From Tolypocladium sp. Sup5 PDA-1 (Eukaryota; Ascomycota; Sordariomycetes; Hypocreales; Ophiocordycipitaceae): 64,000 nucleotides of DNA. Under the pieces are notes generated by a model, which was not told the origin of the DNA, did not search any database, and worked only from the letters and a program-made list of their open reading frames with translations. Shown in pieces: positions 21,993-31,694 of the stretch. Every line of letters begins with the position of its first letter. The stretch's first letter is position 1. The position numbers and the translations under genes were made by a program. Location of the stretch: contig JPHH03000005.1 in assembly GCA_000750105.3 (NCBI GenBank), positions 1,054,001 to 1,118,000 on the forward strand, given 5' to 3'.

Positions 21993-23078
21993 GGTAGGGA
22001 GATGAAGGAGGCCACTCCCCCACCCTGGTTGGTTGGTCTCCTGATGCTGACATCACTGAAGCTATCCCCAAGTCAGCCCGCCCCAGATTCCACATCGTCA
22101 ACGCTCTGCGCGCTCCTACAGGGCCATGGAACCTACAGGCTACAGGTCACCATCTGACGACAAACCACTGTCAGAATTGAGATTGCGAGCCTACACTCGT
22201 TTGGGCTACGGGCCGTTGCGCGCAACTCTCAGCTGCCCGTATTGCCAGCCAACCGCGGCCCGTTCAGTTCAGCCTCCGTGTGGCTGTTCCAGGCCCGCGG
22301 TTGCACCTGGTTAGCTCGGCAGCGCATGTGCGTTGCTGCAGAGGTGCAGACGGACGCACGGCAAGCTCGGCAGTGCCGATATTTCCACATGCATGCAGGG
22401 CTATTATATTACTGCACGTCTGTACCGTACCCGTTATGTATGTGTTGCTTTTTGTAGCCGCTGCCGTGTCCGGGATGTGGCATGAGTTTCTGGCCATGGA
22501 CGTGATGCGACTCTACTGGATGTTCGGCGTGGGTTACTGGACGGAGCTGAGGGTCCGGTGAGATTTGCACCTCCGTGTGACGGGCGGCGGTTGGTGCATG
22601 GTTGGGCACTGGATGGATTGGCCAGTGGATGGAATGTCTTGCGCGCACACGACGTGGCGGTCTGCAGGATCGCGGATGGGTGGGCACTGGGGGCACCGTC
22701 GTCCCGTAACGAGCGCCAGCCATGAGTGGGAGCCCTCGCGCGCCTGTCCAGTGGTGTCCCGTCCGTATTACATATAAAGGGGCGTGTGTGCGCGAGATCC
22801 ATCCTGCTTGGATCGCAGAGCGGGTGTTGCTGACGTGCAGGTCTGTCAAGCGCGCTTTCATATAAAGCCGGGTGGTGCGTACGGCAGAAGCCTGGGCGGT
22901 TCTTGAAACGAAGCAAACACGCCGCCGTCGCACGAGATCGGCGCTGCGCTGCGCTGTCCGATTGCAACGGCCTGGCCGTGTAACCCGCATCCCCGGTCCT
23001 GGGGGCAACTGCCGACATATCAGTATCACCGCCAGCACACGCACGCGACACACTGGGCTTCATCCCGCACAGCCCAAC

Positions 23079-23795
23079 ATGTCCAAAGGCTCGACCCTCC
23101 GCTCCTCCCCCTCCCCCTCCTCCTCCTCCTCCTCCTCTTCTCCGCCCGCACCGCCCTCCGCACCGACGTCCAGGCTCCGCCGCATGGCCTCCTTCACGCA
23201 GTGCTTCCGCTCCCGCAAGCAACCCCCCGCTGCCGTCGCCGCCGCCGCCCAGCCCGTCAACAAGCCGCCGCCGCCGCCGAAGCGGACGTTCTACGTGCCA
23301 ACCCACGCGGCATCGAGCTTCGCGCGGACGGCCGCCCCGCCGCCGCAGACGATCCCCGAGGACGACGAGACGACGGCGTGCTCGTACTCGAACAGGTTGC
23401 AGCGCCAGCGGCTCGGCAGCACCCGCAGCACGGACGAGGAGGCGGGCGACTACGCCGCCTTCCTCGCCGACGCCGAGGCCAGGGACCGCGTGCGCCGGGC
23501 CGCGGGGTGGATCCATTTCGGCCCCGGATACGACGCCGGCGCCGGGCGGTACGGCCCCGGCGCGGCACAGCAGCGGGACAGCGCGTACTACTCTGCCGGG
23601 TCGCGCAGCAGCGCCAGCGGGCCGCACCAGCAGACTCTGCACCGCAACATGCTGTCGCCGTGTCCCGGGCATAATGCATCGACGACGGGTCCCACGAACC
23701 GCACGCTGAGGCGGCAGCCGAGCACCACGCTGGGGAGGCGCATCTCGCAGTACATAAAGCCGCCGCGGGAGGACGACGTTGCGGAGGTGGACTGA
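23079..23795 (+). CDS. Ser/Pro/Ala-rich protein of unknown function
   Basis: The frame is open further upstream, but ATG at 23079 (CCAACATGTC context) is preferred because upstream residues look like untranslated DNA. The 238-aa product starts MSKGSTLRSSPSPSSSSSSS, encoded by a (TCC)n tract, then has PPAPPSAP and PPPPPKRTFYVPTHAASSFA. A better ordered middle (EEAGDYAAFLADAEARDRV, then RRAAGWIHFGPGYDAGAG) may be the conserved part. The basic C-terminus ends PREDDVAEVD. No domain, signal peptide or membrane segment. Mostly disordered by composition. Confidence 0.6.
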   Translation: MSKGSTLRSSPSPSSSSSSSSPPAPPSAPTSRLRRMASFTQCFRSRKQPPAAVAAAAQPVNKPPPPPKRTFYVPTHAASSFARTAAPPPQTIPEDDETTACSYSNRLQRQRLGSTRSTDEEAGDYAAFLADAEARDRVRRAAGWIHFGPGYDAGAGRYGPGAAQQRDSAYYSAGSRSSASGPHQQTLHRNMLSPCPGHNASTTGPTNRTLRRQPSTTLGRRISQYIKPPREDDVAEVD

Positions 23796-24510
23796 GAGCA
23801 AGGCACTATGGGTAATGAGATGGGGGACAACACGGCATATAGTGTCATGAGCGGTTACGAAGTTACGATACGGGACACCTACATGCAAGGTATTATTATA
23901 GGACGGCGAGGACAGGGCATGTCCTGGGATGCCATGGGAACGGTGTCATTGTTAGACTGGAGATGAGAGTAATCACCGTCGCGGCTCTATACGCGCGGGC
24001 CTCAACCCCAGCATCTCTCACTACTTGGATACACACACTCTTAACATCCATCCACCCATCTCCAGAAATACCTCCCTCCGTCACATCGTCCCTATCACCA
24101 TGCCAACAGCCCGCCAGCCTGAATAACAATGAACCTAAAGCCCGAATGATGATTAAAATAAACAGCACAACGAAATACCACCGGCTCCGTAAGAATGCTC
24201 CCCAGGAAGATGGACCCAGGTAATGATGATGCAGAAATAAAGCTCCCGGATGAAGCACGACAGCAGCCAACACAGATAGATGTCGTAGAAGAAACAAAAA
24301 TGGCAAAACAAAACTTTCCATGCAAGTGTCGTAAACGTTCATAAGGTGGTGTCGGTGTCGGATGGTGCACCCCAATGTGGCCCAGATATTGCAAGATTTT
24401 TCGTCAAGATGGCACGCGGGCTCCTGGTCCGTGGGCTGCGTCATTGTTGCATGCTTCAACTTCCAGCAATCAGCAGGAGAGTAAGCGAGAGACAGCGTCG
24501 ATCGGCTTGC
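23796..24510. other. Intergenic, convergent 3' flanks
   Basis: Lies between the tail-to-tail genes 23079-23795 (+) and 24511-26253 (-). Only 3' UTR-like, locally AT-rich sequence was seen. Confidence 0.5.
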
Positions 24511-26253
24511 CTACGCTCCCATAACCCCGGCGACCCCTCTTCGGCCCGGAGGCAGCTGGATCTCTTCATCGTCAGAGCTATCCGCACCCTCGGCACCCGC
24601 GCGATCCAGCATTCGCTCGATATCCTCGTCCCGTAGCGTCTTCCTCGCAGTCCCGTTGCCGAGTCCCAGGCCGCTGGGTAGAGAGAGCGCGGCCCGCACA
24701 TGGTTGCTCGTGCCGTTTGGCCGTCTCCTTGGTGTCCCTTTGTTGGGCGAGAGGTAGATCGCGTGCGGCGCGTCCAGGTCCATGGGCGAGTCCGGGGGAG
24801 GGGGCATGCCTGGGAACTTGTCGAATCCCACCTTCTTGCTGGGGAAGGCAGCCGGCCGTTGCGAGGGAAGGGCTTTCCGGGGACCGCTGGGCAGCGCATG
24901 TCTTCCGCCCGTGCTCCGAGGCGGAATAGGCTGTGCTCCCGGAGAGCCGGACGGTGAAAAGCTATGCTTGAGGTTCGCCGAGTTCCCTGGGCTGCTCATG
25001 AAGAGCAAGCTCTCCGCCGCGTCCTGGACCACTTGGGATATGGGGTTGCTGGTATCGAGCCGCGGTGGCTGACCAGGTGTGCGAGGGGAGGCGGAGTGCG
25101 AGTTAATAAGCATTGTAGGAGTATACCGAGGGTTCGAGTTGCGGCGCGGGTTGGACCTGGGACCAGGCATAGACATGGACGGCTGGATCGGGGCTGGCGG
25201 GGCGAGGGTCGGTTTGTTGGAGGACAGCGAAGGCGGCGAGATGGATTTCCGCCGAAACATGACGCGGTCGTGAGCAAAGTGAACCTGGGGTGTCCCAGAA
25301 TTAAGCGGTAGTCGTGGGCTAGCAGAGGAGCCGTGGCGGCGATGGACGGTCGAGGTGCTCGAGGTGGGCGAGACGGCCTGGGAGGCAAGGGATTCAACCT
25401 CGTCCAGGGACCGCGACTGCCAGCCGTGGCTGACCTTGACCATGGCGTAGGAGAGACGCGTCCTGAGCTCGGCGGACAGCTGGGGTAGTCAGTATCAGTG
25501 TCTCCATGGTTGGGGTCGCCGACATACCTCGCCAATGTGGCTGCCAGCGGTCGAGGCCATGCTGATGGCGCTGGTAGTTCGCGAGTGTCCTTTCACCGGA
25601 CTCATACTACCGCCGCGCTCCTTGACCTCGCCGTCCGCCATGCGCTTCCTCGAACTGCCGCCCATTGCGTCGGGCATGATTCTATCCTGGGCGGCAGCAA
25701 TGGCGGATAAATGTAGCAACTGGCTGCTGTGGCTCGCGGCGTCATGGTGACTCTCTCCCGCGCCGACAAGTCCTCCTCTTGCCGATTTACCATTTGCTCC
25801 TCCTCCGCCTCCCCCTAACCCGGACATGTCGAGTCCGCCGCTGGTGTCGCTGGCAGGCGGCGTGACGACCTGGTCCGTTGACGCCGTCACGGTGGATTCT
25901 TGGGAGTTGGTCACGGAGCGGGTGGTGAGGCTCTGGGAAGAGCTGGCGCCGCTGTCTTGGGCCATGTGGCGCGGACGGTTCTGCGACTGCCCGTCTTGTT
26001 GTTGGCGCTGCGTCGTCGTCGCTTCCGAGTCAATGTCCATGCTGTTGTCGTCTTGCTGCTGCTGCTTCGCCGCGACGTGCGCTGGCGCCGACGGCACGGC
26101 AAAGGCTCCCCCACGGCGCGATCTCTCGCCATCGGCCGCCGACGTCGCTGGTGTCTCACCGTTGCGTATGTCCGCATCCAGAGCAGAGGGAGATGGCTGC
26201 GACATGGCGCGTGGATTGTGCAGTGCGCCTCCACTGCGCCAGTCGGGAGTCAT
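24511..26253 (-). CDS. Whi5/Nrm1-like G1/S transcription repressor
   Basis: Two exons, 25528-26253 and 24511-25479, separated by a 48-nt intron, give 580-odd codons minus none lost: 564 aa. The start ATG at 26253 gives MTPDWRSGGALHN. The protein is Ser/Pro/Gln-rich and disordered, with a short conserved core spanning the splice junction: SHIGELSAELRTRLSYAMVK followed by VSHGWQSRSLDEVESLA. This matches the GTB/Whi5 motif by which Whi5 and Nrm1 bind SBF/MBF factors. Several SP/TP sites (SPVK, TPPAS, SPPSL) could be cyclin-CDK targets. It would repress G1/S genes in the nucleus until phosphorylated. The assignment rests on that core only. Confidence 0.75.
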
Positions 26254-27458
26254 TGATGATGCGCTTCCTGTCCGTCGTCGTCGCCGCCCGGTTCCGTTGC
26301 CGTACCCTATTGAGCGACCGCGCGCGCGAGTTGTCGTAGCAAAGAGCGCCCCGCCCAGCAGCAAGTAAGTGATAATGGCAGACGGCAGCAGAGGATGTGA
26401 TGGCGCCGGCGTTGGCGATTACGCTGTCGTGGCGGGATGCATGCAAGAGTAGGAGCCTGGTGGGCGTAAGGTTGACGACGGCGGCTGACTCCGCTGAGGG
26501 TTCAAGGTTACGCGGTCCCGTCGCGACGCATGCGGGCAGGCACCGTCAGACGAGTGGGCACTGGGCCGCCGTACCCGGTACATGCGCTGGGGGGGTTACA
26601 GGGGGTTCCTCGCGGCAGCGACAAGTACCCCGATGCCTGCACGACTTTGCCCAAGTCTACCCTCGTCCGTCGTCGACGAGCAGCGATTCACAGCCACCAA
26701 CCACATCTTCATCCCGTCTTTTGTTCCTGCCCTGGACAAGTCGCCGTTGCGATTCACACAAGTCTCTTCTAAAGGGGCCACGATGCCCCTAGCGAGCGAC
26801 AGCGGCCTTGCCAGTGGCGCGGGCGAAAATTCTGAAAAGCCTCAGTGCTCAGAAGGGTCAAGTCGCATCGACCTGCATGCTAACCAACTCCGCTGCTGCA
26901 AACCTACAACAGCCGAAGAACGCGAGTAATGGCGTCTGCAATTTTGCCTTTTTGCGCCGCGCCGTCGTTTACGCTGGACGTCGAATCTGGTTATCCGAAT
27001 AGCAACACCAGCAAAGCACCAGGCTATTCAGGAGACAGGACACACCGAGGCACAATGAACTGGTTCGTGTCGCGAGAAACAGAGGATTGTGTGCATCCAA
27101 CAATGCGCTGTGGCCCACCACACAGGGTGTCGCGTGGCCTCCCAACAGGGGACTTGCAGCGCTGGACGATTCCTACCTAGGTGCCTTCTCGGCCTTGTCG
27201 CGCACACCACCGCCCTTGACACGTAGTCACGTGGCCGCCACATCCGGCTAGCCCCCTTCGGTGCCGACGGCATCCTCGGCCCCGCGGCTTCTCCCGCTCT
27301 TCAGCGACATGGATCCAGCGTCGAGCACCAAGACGGCTTCGATGATGCCGTCATTCTTGCCATTGCTCTTCGGAGCACGAGTTTCTGTTTACAGACGCCG
27401 TGAATATGGGTATCGATTGCTCGGGCAACGACAATGTCACTCTTCTATGCAGCTGCGC
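26254..27458. other. Intergenic, Whi5-like gene promoter
   Basis: About 1.2 kb upstream of the Whi5-like gene and downstream of the TRIP4-like gene. Overlapping short frames on both strands, none with a domain. No element recognised. Confidence 0.5.
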
Positions 27459-29051
27459 CTATCCGCACGCTGGCTCATCACCCGCTCCTCCTTCTCCGCT
27501 GTAGCCATATACGCCGCCATCCAGAATAACCTCCTCGTTGTTGTCAAGGTCGTCCTGCACCCGCCTCCACCCCTTCTTCCGATCTGCCCGTCCCTCTGCC
27601 TCGCCAGTGTCTTTATCCTTCCCCTTGGGCGGTTCAAAGACCGGCCGCATCAGAGCCCCCAGTAACGGGTTCCCGCTGAACGCCCCGCCACCACGGGATG
27701 CCCCCTTTGCGTTTCCCGTCGTTTCGCCGAGTACCCCTTCCGCAGCCACATCCTCCTCCGAGTCTGGCGTCACGGGTCGCTCGACGGCCGCCATCTTGCG
27801 CACGACCTTGCCCCCGACGAGGTCGATGCTAACCACCTGCCTCCGCTTCTCGTAGTCGGGCTGTGCGTTCCATACCATCTCGCGCATGAGCTTCTGCTGC
27901 CGCTTCAGCTCCTTGGCCCTCTCCTCGGGGCTAGCCCACATGCTGCCCGCGCCGGTCATGGCTCCGCTCATGTCAAAGTCCGCAGCCTCATCGCGCACCG
28001 TCGTCCGGCGGGCGTTCTGGGCTTGGAAGTTAAGCAGCTTATCGCGATGCTCTCGAGCCCTGGTCGCCGCGTCGTCTAGCGAGTCGTCTTCGCCGACGGC
28101 TCCCCCGCGCGGTTTCGTAAAAGGCGCGGGCGTTTTCGAAACGTCTGCTCTGCGGTGGGCCGATGCGTTGGCGGCCATCTTCTCTCGTCCGCGCTCGTCT
28201 TTCAGCTCCCGTATCATCGCCTGAACCTCGTCGGGTTTGAACAACGGTGACCCGCAAAAGGTGCATGGGCCAAGGCCCTCCTTCATGCAGATGACCTTGC
28301 CGCAAGACAAACAGTTCGGTGCAGCACTTTGCAGCGGATGCCTCATCGCAACACAGTTGCATTTCCGCCGCTTGCCACTTTCCAGAGCCGGATTCGTCGT
28401 GATTTCCAGTGCTCGGATCGCGGCGTCCAGGTCAGCAAGTGCCGTAGACTGCCCCGCCATGGGCGTCCCCCCTGCTATCGATATCTTGGTGCTCGTTGCG
28501 TTCGATGGCTTCGGTGTCGAGTTCCGAGAGGATGGGTTCGATTTGGCCTTGGCCTTGGACGGCATGTCCGATATCAAGAACCCAGTAGACGAGGCATGCT
28601 GCTTCGGTGGCTGCTGCACAGGCGCCTGCACCGGCGGCGTAGCCGACCGGGACGCATGATTGCTGCTCGGCGCGCTTGCTCGTTGCGGTATGTATTCGAA
28701 GTCCTGGCCCTTTTTGCTGTACGCCTTGCTCGCCGGTCCAGCGTACTCCTCTACCTGTCTCGGCTGCGGGGTGCGTATCGCGGGCTTCTTCTTCTTGGGC
28801 GCGTGCTTCGCCTTTGGCACGCCGTCGATAGCGTCCGATCCCGACCCCGAGGGCCGTGCTGCCGCGGCTTGGGGCTCCTTTCTGTGCGAGTTAAAGGACG
28901 AGATGAAGTCGACGGCGAGGGGCGAGTCGCCGAGCAGGTTGCTGAAGTGCGCGGCGGCCTCGGGCTTGGAGAGGGTCGCGGCGTAGTCGAGGACCTGGCG
29001 GAGGTCTTCTTCTGGTAGGGGGAGCAGCTGCGAGAGCTGCGCGAGGGACAT
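27459..29051 (-). CDS. TRIP4/ASC-1-type zinc finger protein (Rqt4-like)
   Basis: Intronless, 530 aa, ATG at 29051. The key mark is a C2HC5-type zinc finger at about residues 235-275: CNCVAMRHPLQSAAPNCLSC, then GKVICMKEGLGPCTFCGSPL. This finger defines human TRIP4 (activating signal cointegrator 1) and yeast Rqt4, subunits of the complex that splits collided ribosomes in ribosome quality control. An N-terminal helical part (LPEEDLRQVLDYAATLSKPE) fits the CUE-like ubiquitin-binding region of Rqt4. Basic and charged stretches follow to the end. Probably cytosolic and nuclear. Confidence 0.85.
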   Translation of the reverse strand: MSLAQLSQLLPLPEEDLRQVLDYAATLSKPEAAAHFSNLLGDSPLAVDFISSFNSHRKEPQAAAARPSGSGSDAIDGVPKAKHAPKKKKPAIRTPQPRQVEEYAGPASKAYSKKGQDFEYIPQRASAPSSNHASRSATPPVQAPVQQPPKQHASSTGFLISDMPSKAKAKSNPSSRNSTPKPSNATSTKISIAGGTPMAGQSTALADLDAAIRALEITTNPALESGKRRKCNCVAMRHPLQSAAPNCLSCGKVICMKEGLGPCTFCGSPLFKPDEVQAMIRELKDERGREKMAANASAHRRADVSKTPAPFTKPRGGAVGEDDSLDDAATRAREHRDKLLNFQAQNARRTTVRDEAADFDMSGAMTGAGSMWASPEERAKELKRQQKLMREMVWNAQPDYEKRRQVVSIDLVGGKVVRKMAAVERPVTPDSEEDVAAEGVLGETTGNAKGASRGGGAFSGNPLLGALMRPVFEPPKGKDKDTGEAEGRADRKKGWRRVQDDLDNNEEVILDGGVYGYSGEGGAGDEPACG

Positions 29052-29939
29052 GGTGGCCAGGGTGTGTGGTTCGCTGTCGGATGTTGGATGGCGAGGTGAG
29101 GATTTGGCGGGGAGCTGCGATTGACGAGGGGCGACAGTTAAAGCTTGAGCTTACCCTGAAGCTCGTGAGTCAGACGGCGAGCAGTCCACAATCAGCGTCT
29201 CGAGATACTGAAAAATGCTAATTTACAATTACCTTTCAATGGGCCCGATATTCAATGTCTGTGTAAAAGTCCAAGTCCGTCGACAAAGCTTCTGAACTGG
29301 TAGAGGAAACACTGGTCAAGTGGAATGCGCTGGTCTTAAGAACCCGAGCCTCTCGTCACCAAAGAACATGCCAAATCAGGCATAGGGCGCAATATGCTGG
29401 CGCGAAAGGTTCCAAACTATACAGGATCGACAATTTGAGCAAGATGAATAGGAAATACTCGAATAACACCAGGTTCAGAGCTACTGGGCCTCTTTCAATT
29501 GCCATGCTCCGTGTATGGGCCTCGGCGAAGTGGACTCGGCTCCGGCCAGTTCCGCCCTGACTCTGCGTTCCAGTACAGCGCCAACACTCTCGTAGCATCG
29601 CCAAGTTCAACACCCGATAGATGTCATGAAACCGAAGCGCAATTGACCGCTAAAGTGCGTTTTATAGAATTATATGTATTCATGCCAATGAATTGCTGCC
29701 TCGCTGTTCCTGACTTCCGTCTGACCCTGACACATGATTGATCCCCCTTGACCCGAATACGCCGAGCCTTACCCGATCGGGCCACGCTGCGGAACCCTCA
29801 CCATCTTTTTCTCGCTCCGTTCCTCTCTTCCCCGTTCGTCGTCCTCGCAACCACCAACTTTGTCTACACCGTCCCCAATTGACCTCTCCTCTCTCGCATC
29901 TTCCTCCGATACCCCTAGATCACCGCATCTTCATTCACC
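29052..29939. other. Divergent promoter region, TRIP4-like / MDH
   Basis: Bidirectional region. A CT-rich tract runs from about 29805 to 29905 just before the malate dehydrogenase start, as usual for strongly expressed fungal genes. The rest is AT-richer with no supported gene. Confidence 0.5.
29805..29905 (+). promoter_or_regulatory. CT-rich leader tract of malate dehydrogenase gene
   Basis: Pyrimidine-rich stretches (CTCTCTTCCCC, CTCTCCTCTCTCGC) lie within 135 bp of the ATG. Such tracts commonly mark transcription start zones of highly expressed filamentous-fungal genes. Confidence 0.4.
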
Positions 29940-31155
29940 ATGTTGGCCTCCAAGATCCAGCGCCGGGCTTTCTCCGCCTCTGCGCGCAACGTAAGTTCCC
30001 CGACCATGTCGTCGAGCTGGAGCACAGCTCTCCGTACATGTGCGCTGACATGCTGGCCTTCGTCATAGCTCTCCAAGGTCGCCGTCCTCGGTGCCGCTGG
30101 CGGCATTGGCCAGCCTCTCTCCCTGCTCCTCAAGATGAACACCCGCGTCACCGACCTGGCTCTGTATGACATCCGTCTGGGACCTGGTACGTTGCCTCAG
30201 CACCACCCAGTTCCATCCCGTCGCGGCCCACGATGCGCCAATTTCCTCCCATCCTTCTTATTCCACCTCCGTGGATCCCGGCCCGAATACACTCCATGCT
30301 AACCTCCCCTTGACAGGTGTGGCCGCCGACGTCTCGCACATCAACACAAAGTCCACCGTCAAGGGCTACGAGGCCACCCCCAGCGGCCTGGCCTCGTGCC
30401 TCAAGGGCTCCGACATCGTCCTCATCCCCGCCGGCGTCCCCCGCAAGCCCGGCATGACCCGTGACGACCTCTTCAACACCAACGCCTCCATCGTCCGCGA
30501 TCTCGCCAAGGCCGTCGCCGAGTCCGCCCCCGAGGCCAAGGTCCTCATCATCTCCAACCCCGTCAACTCTACCGTCCCCATCTGCGCCGAGGTCTTCAAG
30601 GGCAAGGGCGTCTACAACCCCAAGACCCTCTTCGGTGTCACCACCCTCGACGTCGTCCGCGCTAGCCGCTTCGTCTCGGAGATCAAGGGTACCGACCCCA
30701 AGGACGAGAACATCACCGTCGTTGGCGGCCACTCGGGCGTCACCATCGTCCCTCTCTTCAGCCAGAGCAACCACCCCGAGTTGACCTCCGACGCCGAGCT
30801 CGTCAAGCGCGTCCAGTTTGGTGGTGACGAGGTCGTCAAGGCCAAGGACGGTGCCGGCTCTGCCACCCTGTCCATGGCCATGGCCGGTGCCCGCATGGCT
30901 GATGCCCTGCTCCGCGCCGCTGACGGTGAGAAGGGCGTCGTCGAGCCCACCTTTGTCGACTCCCCCCTGTACAAGGACCAGGGCATCGACTTCTTCAGCA
31001 GCTTGGTCGAGCTCGGCCCCAACGGTGTCGAGAAGATCCTGCCCATCGGCAAGATTGACGCCAACGAGCAGAAGCTCGTCGAGGCCTGCCTGGGCGACCT
31101 CAAGAAGAACATTGAGAAGGGTGTTGCTTTCGTTGCCTCCAACCCCGGCAAATAA
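29940..31155 (+). CDS. Malate dehydrogenase, mitochondrial
   Basis: NAD-dependent enzyme converting malate to oxaloacetate in the citric acid cycle. Exons 29940-29990, 30069-30186 and 30317-31155 give 335 aa. The first exon encodes almost exactly the targeting peptide MLASKIQRRAFSASARN. Next come the Rossmann motif VAVLGAAGGIGQPLSLLLK, the mobile loop IPAGVPRKPGMTRDDLFNTN with catalytic-loop Arg residues, ISNPVNSTVPI, LDVVRASRF and the active-site His in GGHSGVTIVP. No PTS1 peroxisomal tail (ends SNPGK), supporting mitochondria. Strong C-ending codon bias fits high expression and creates a 337-codon antisense frame that is not a gene. Confidence 0.97.
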
Positions 31156-31694
31156 ATGCACAACCGATACTTATGAACAGCGTGGCGCACCGCCACTTGC
31201 CGTCTCGCCTGATCAGGAGGGACATCATGGGGAGGCGGAGCCATGTATGAATGAAGAAAAATAATGGGAGGAGGGGCGTAACTGGCTAATGTGCCCGCTG
31301 CGGTGGGCTTGGTTAGTTGAGCTTCGCGAGGAACAGGCGGGTTTTCTTCTGCTGTTCTACAACTGCCATAGACTTCAATCGAGTCACTTGTACGATAGTA
31401 AATTCAGCGTACCCGTTGCGTGTTCCCTTTGTCAAGAACTGCTGGAACCAATGTGAGATCCCGGACCGTGGCTGCAATTCATGGTGACACAACGTCGACT
31501 CAGCGTAGACGCCACGGAGGTGTTTCTTCTTCAGCACTTCTATTAGACCTGGGGGATTATCTTACACATGCGAATCAACGCCCTCTGTCTAATGCTCTAC
31601 ACTTGCTTTCCGGCGTCCGGAAGCACAGATACATCCCGTCGTGCCCAAATCTGCGTCTACCAAGTATTATCTACCATAGTCACACACCCCACAT
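31156..31694. other. Convergent intergenic region
   Basis: 3' flanks of malate dehydrogenase (+) and the P5A ATPase (-). Nothing further seen. Confidence 0.5.

Larger units (their letters stand above)
20257..23078. other. Gene-poor 2.8 kb with two repeat arrays
   Basis: Contains a degenerate array (20350-20760) and a 22-bp tandem triplet (21403-21468), listed separately. A 97-codon ATG frame on the minus strand (21699-21992) has no recognised content. TATA-like words TATAAAGG near 22773 and TATAAAGC near 22860 precede the gene at 23079. The long minus-strand frame across 22434-23888 is a high-GC shadow. Confidence 0.5.

Noticed and set aside
22434..23888. 484-codon minus-strand frame
   Set aside because: Arg/Gly/Ala-rich high-GC shadow of the 23079 gene extended into its promoter; no ATG with domain.
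30148..31161. 337-codon minus-strand frame across malate dehydrogenase
   Set aside because: Antisense shadow created by strong C-ending codon bias of the real gene; Gly/Asp/Leu/Val-only composition and no domain.
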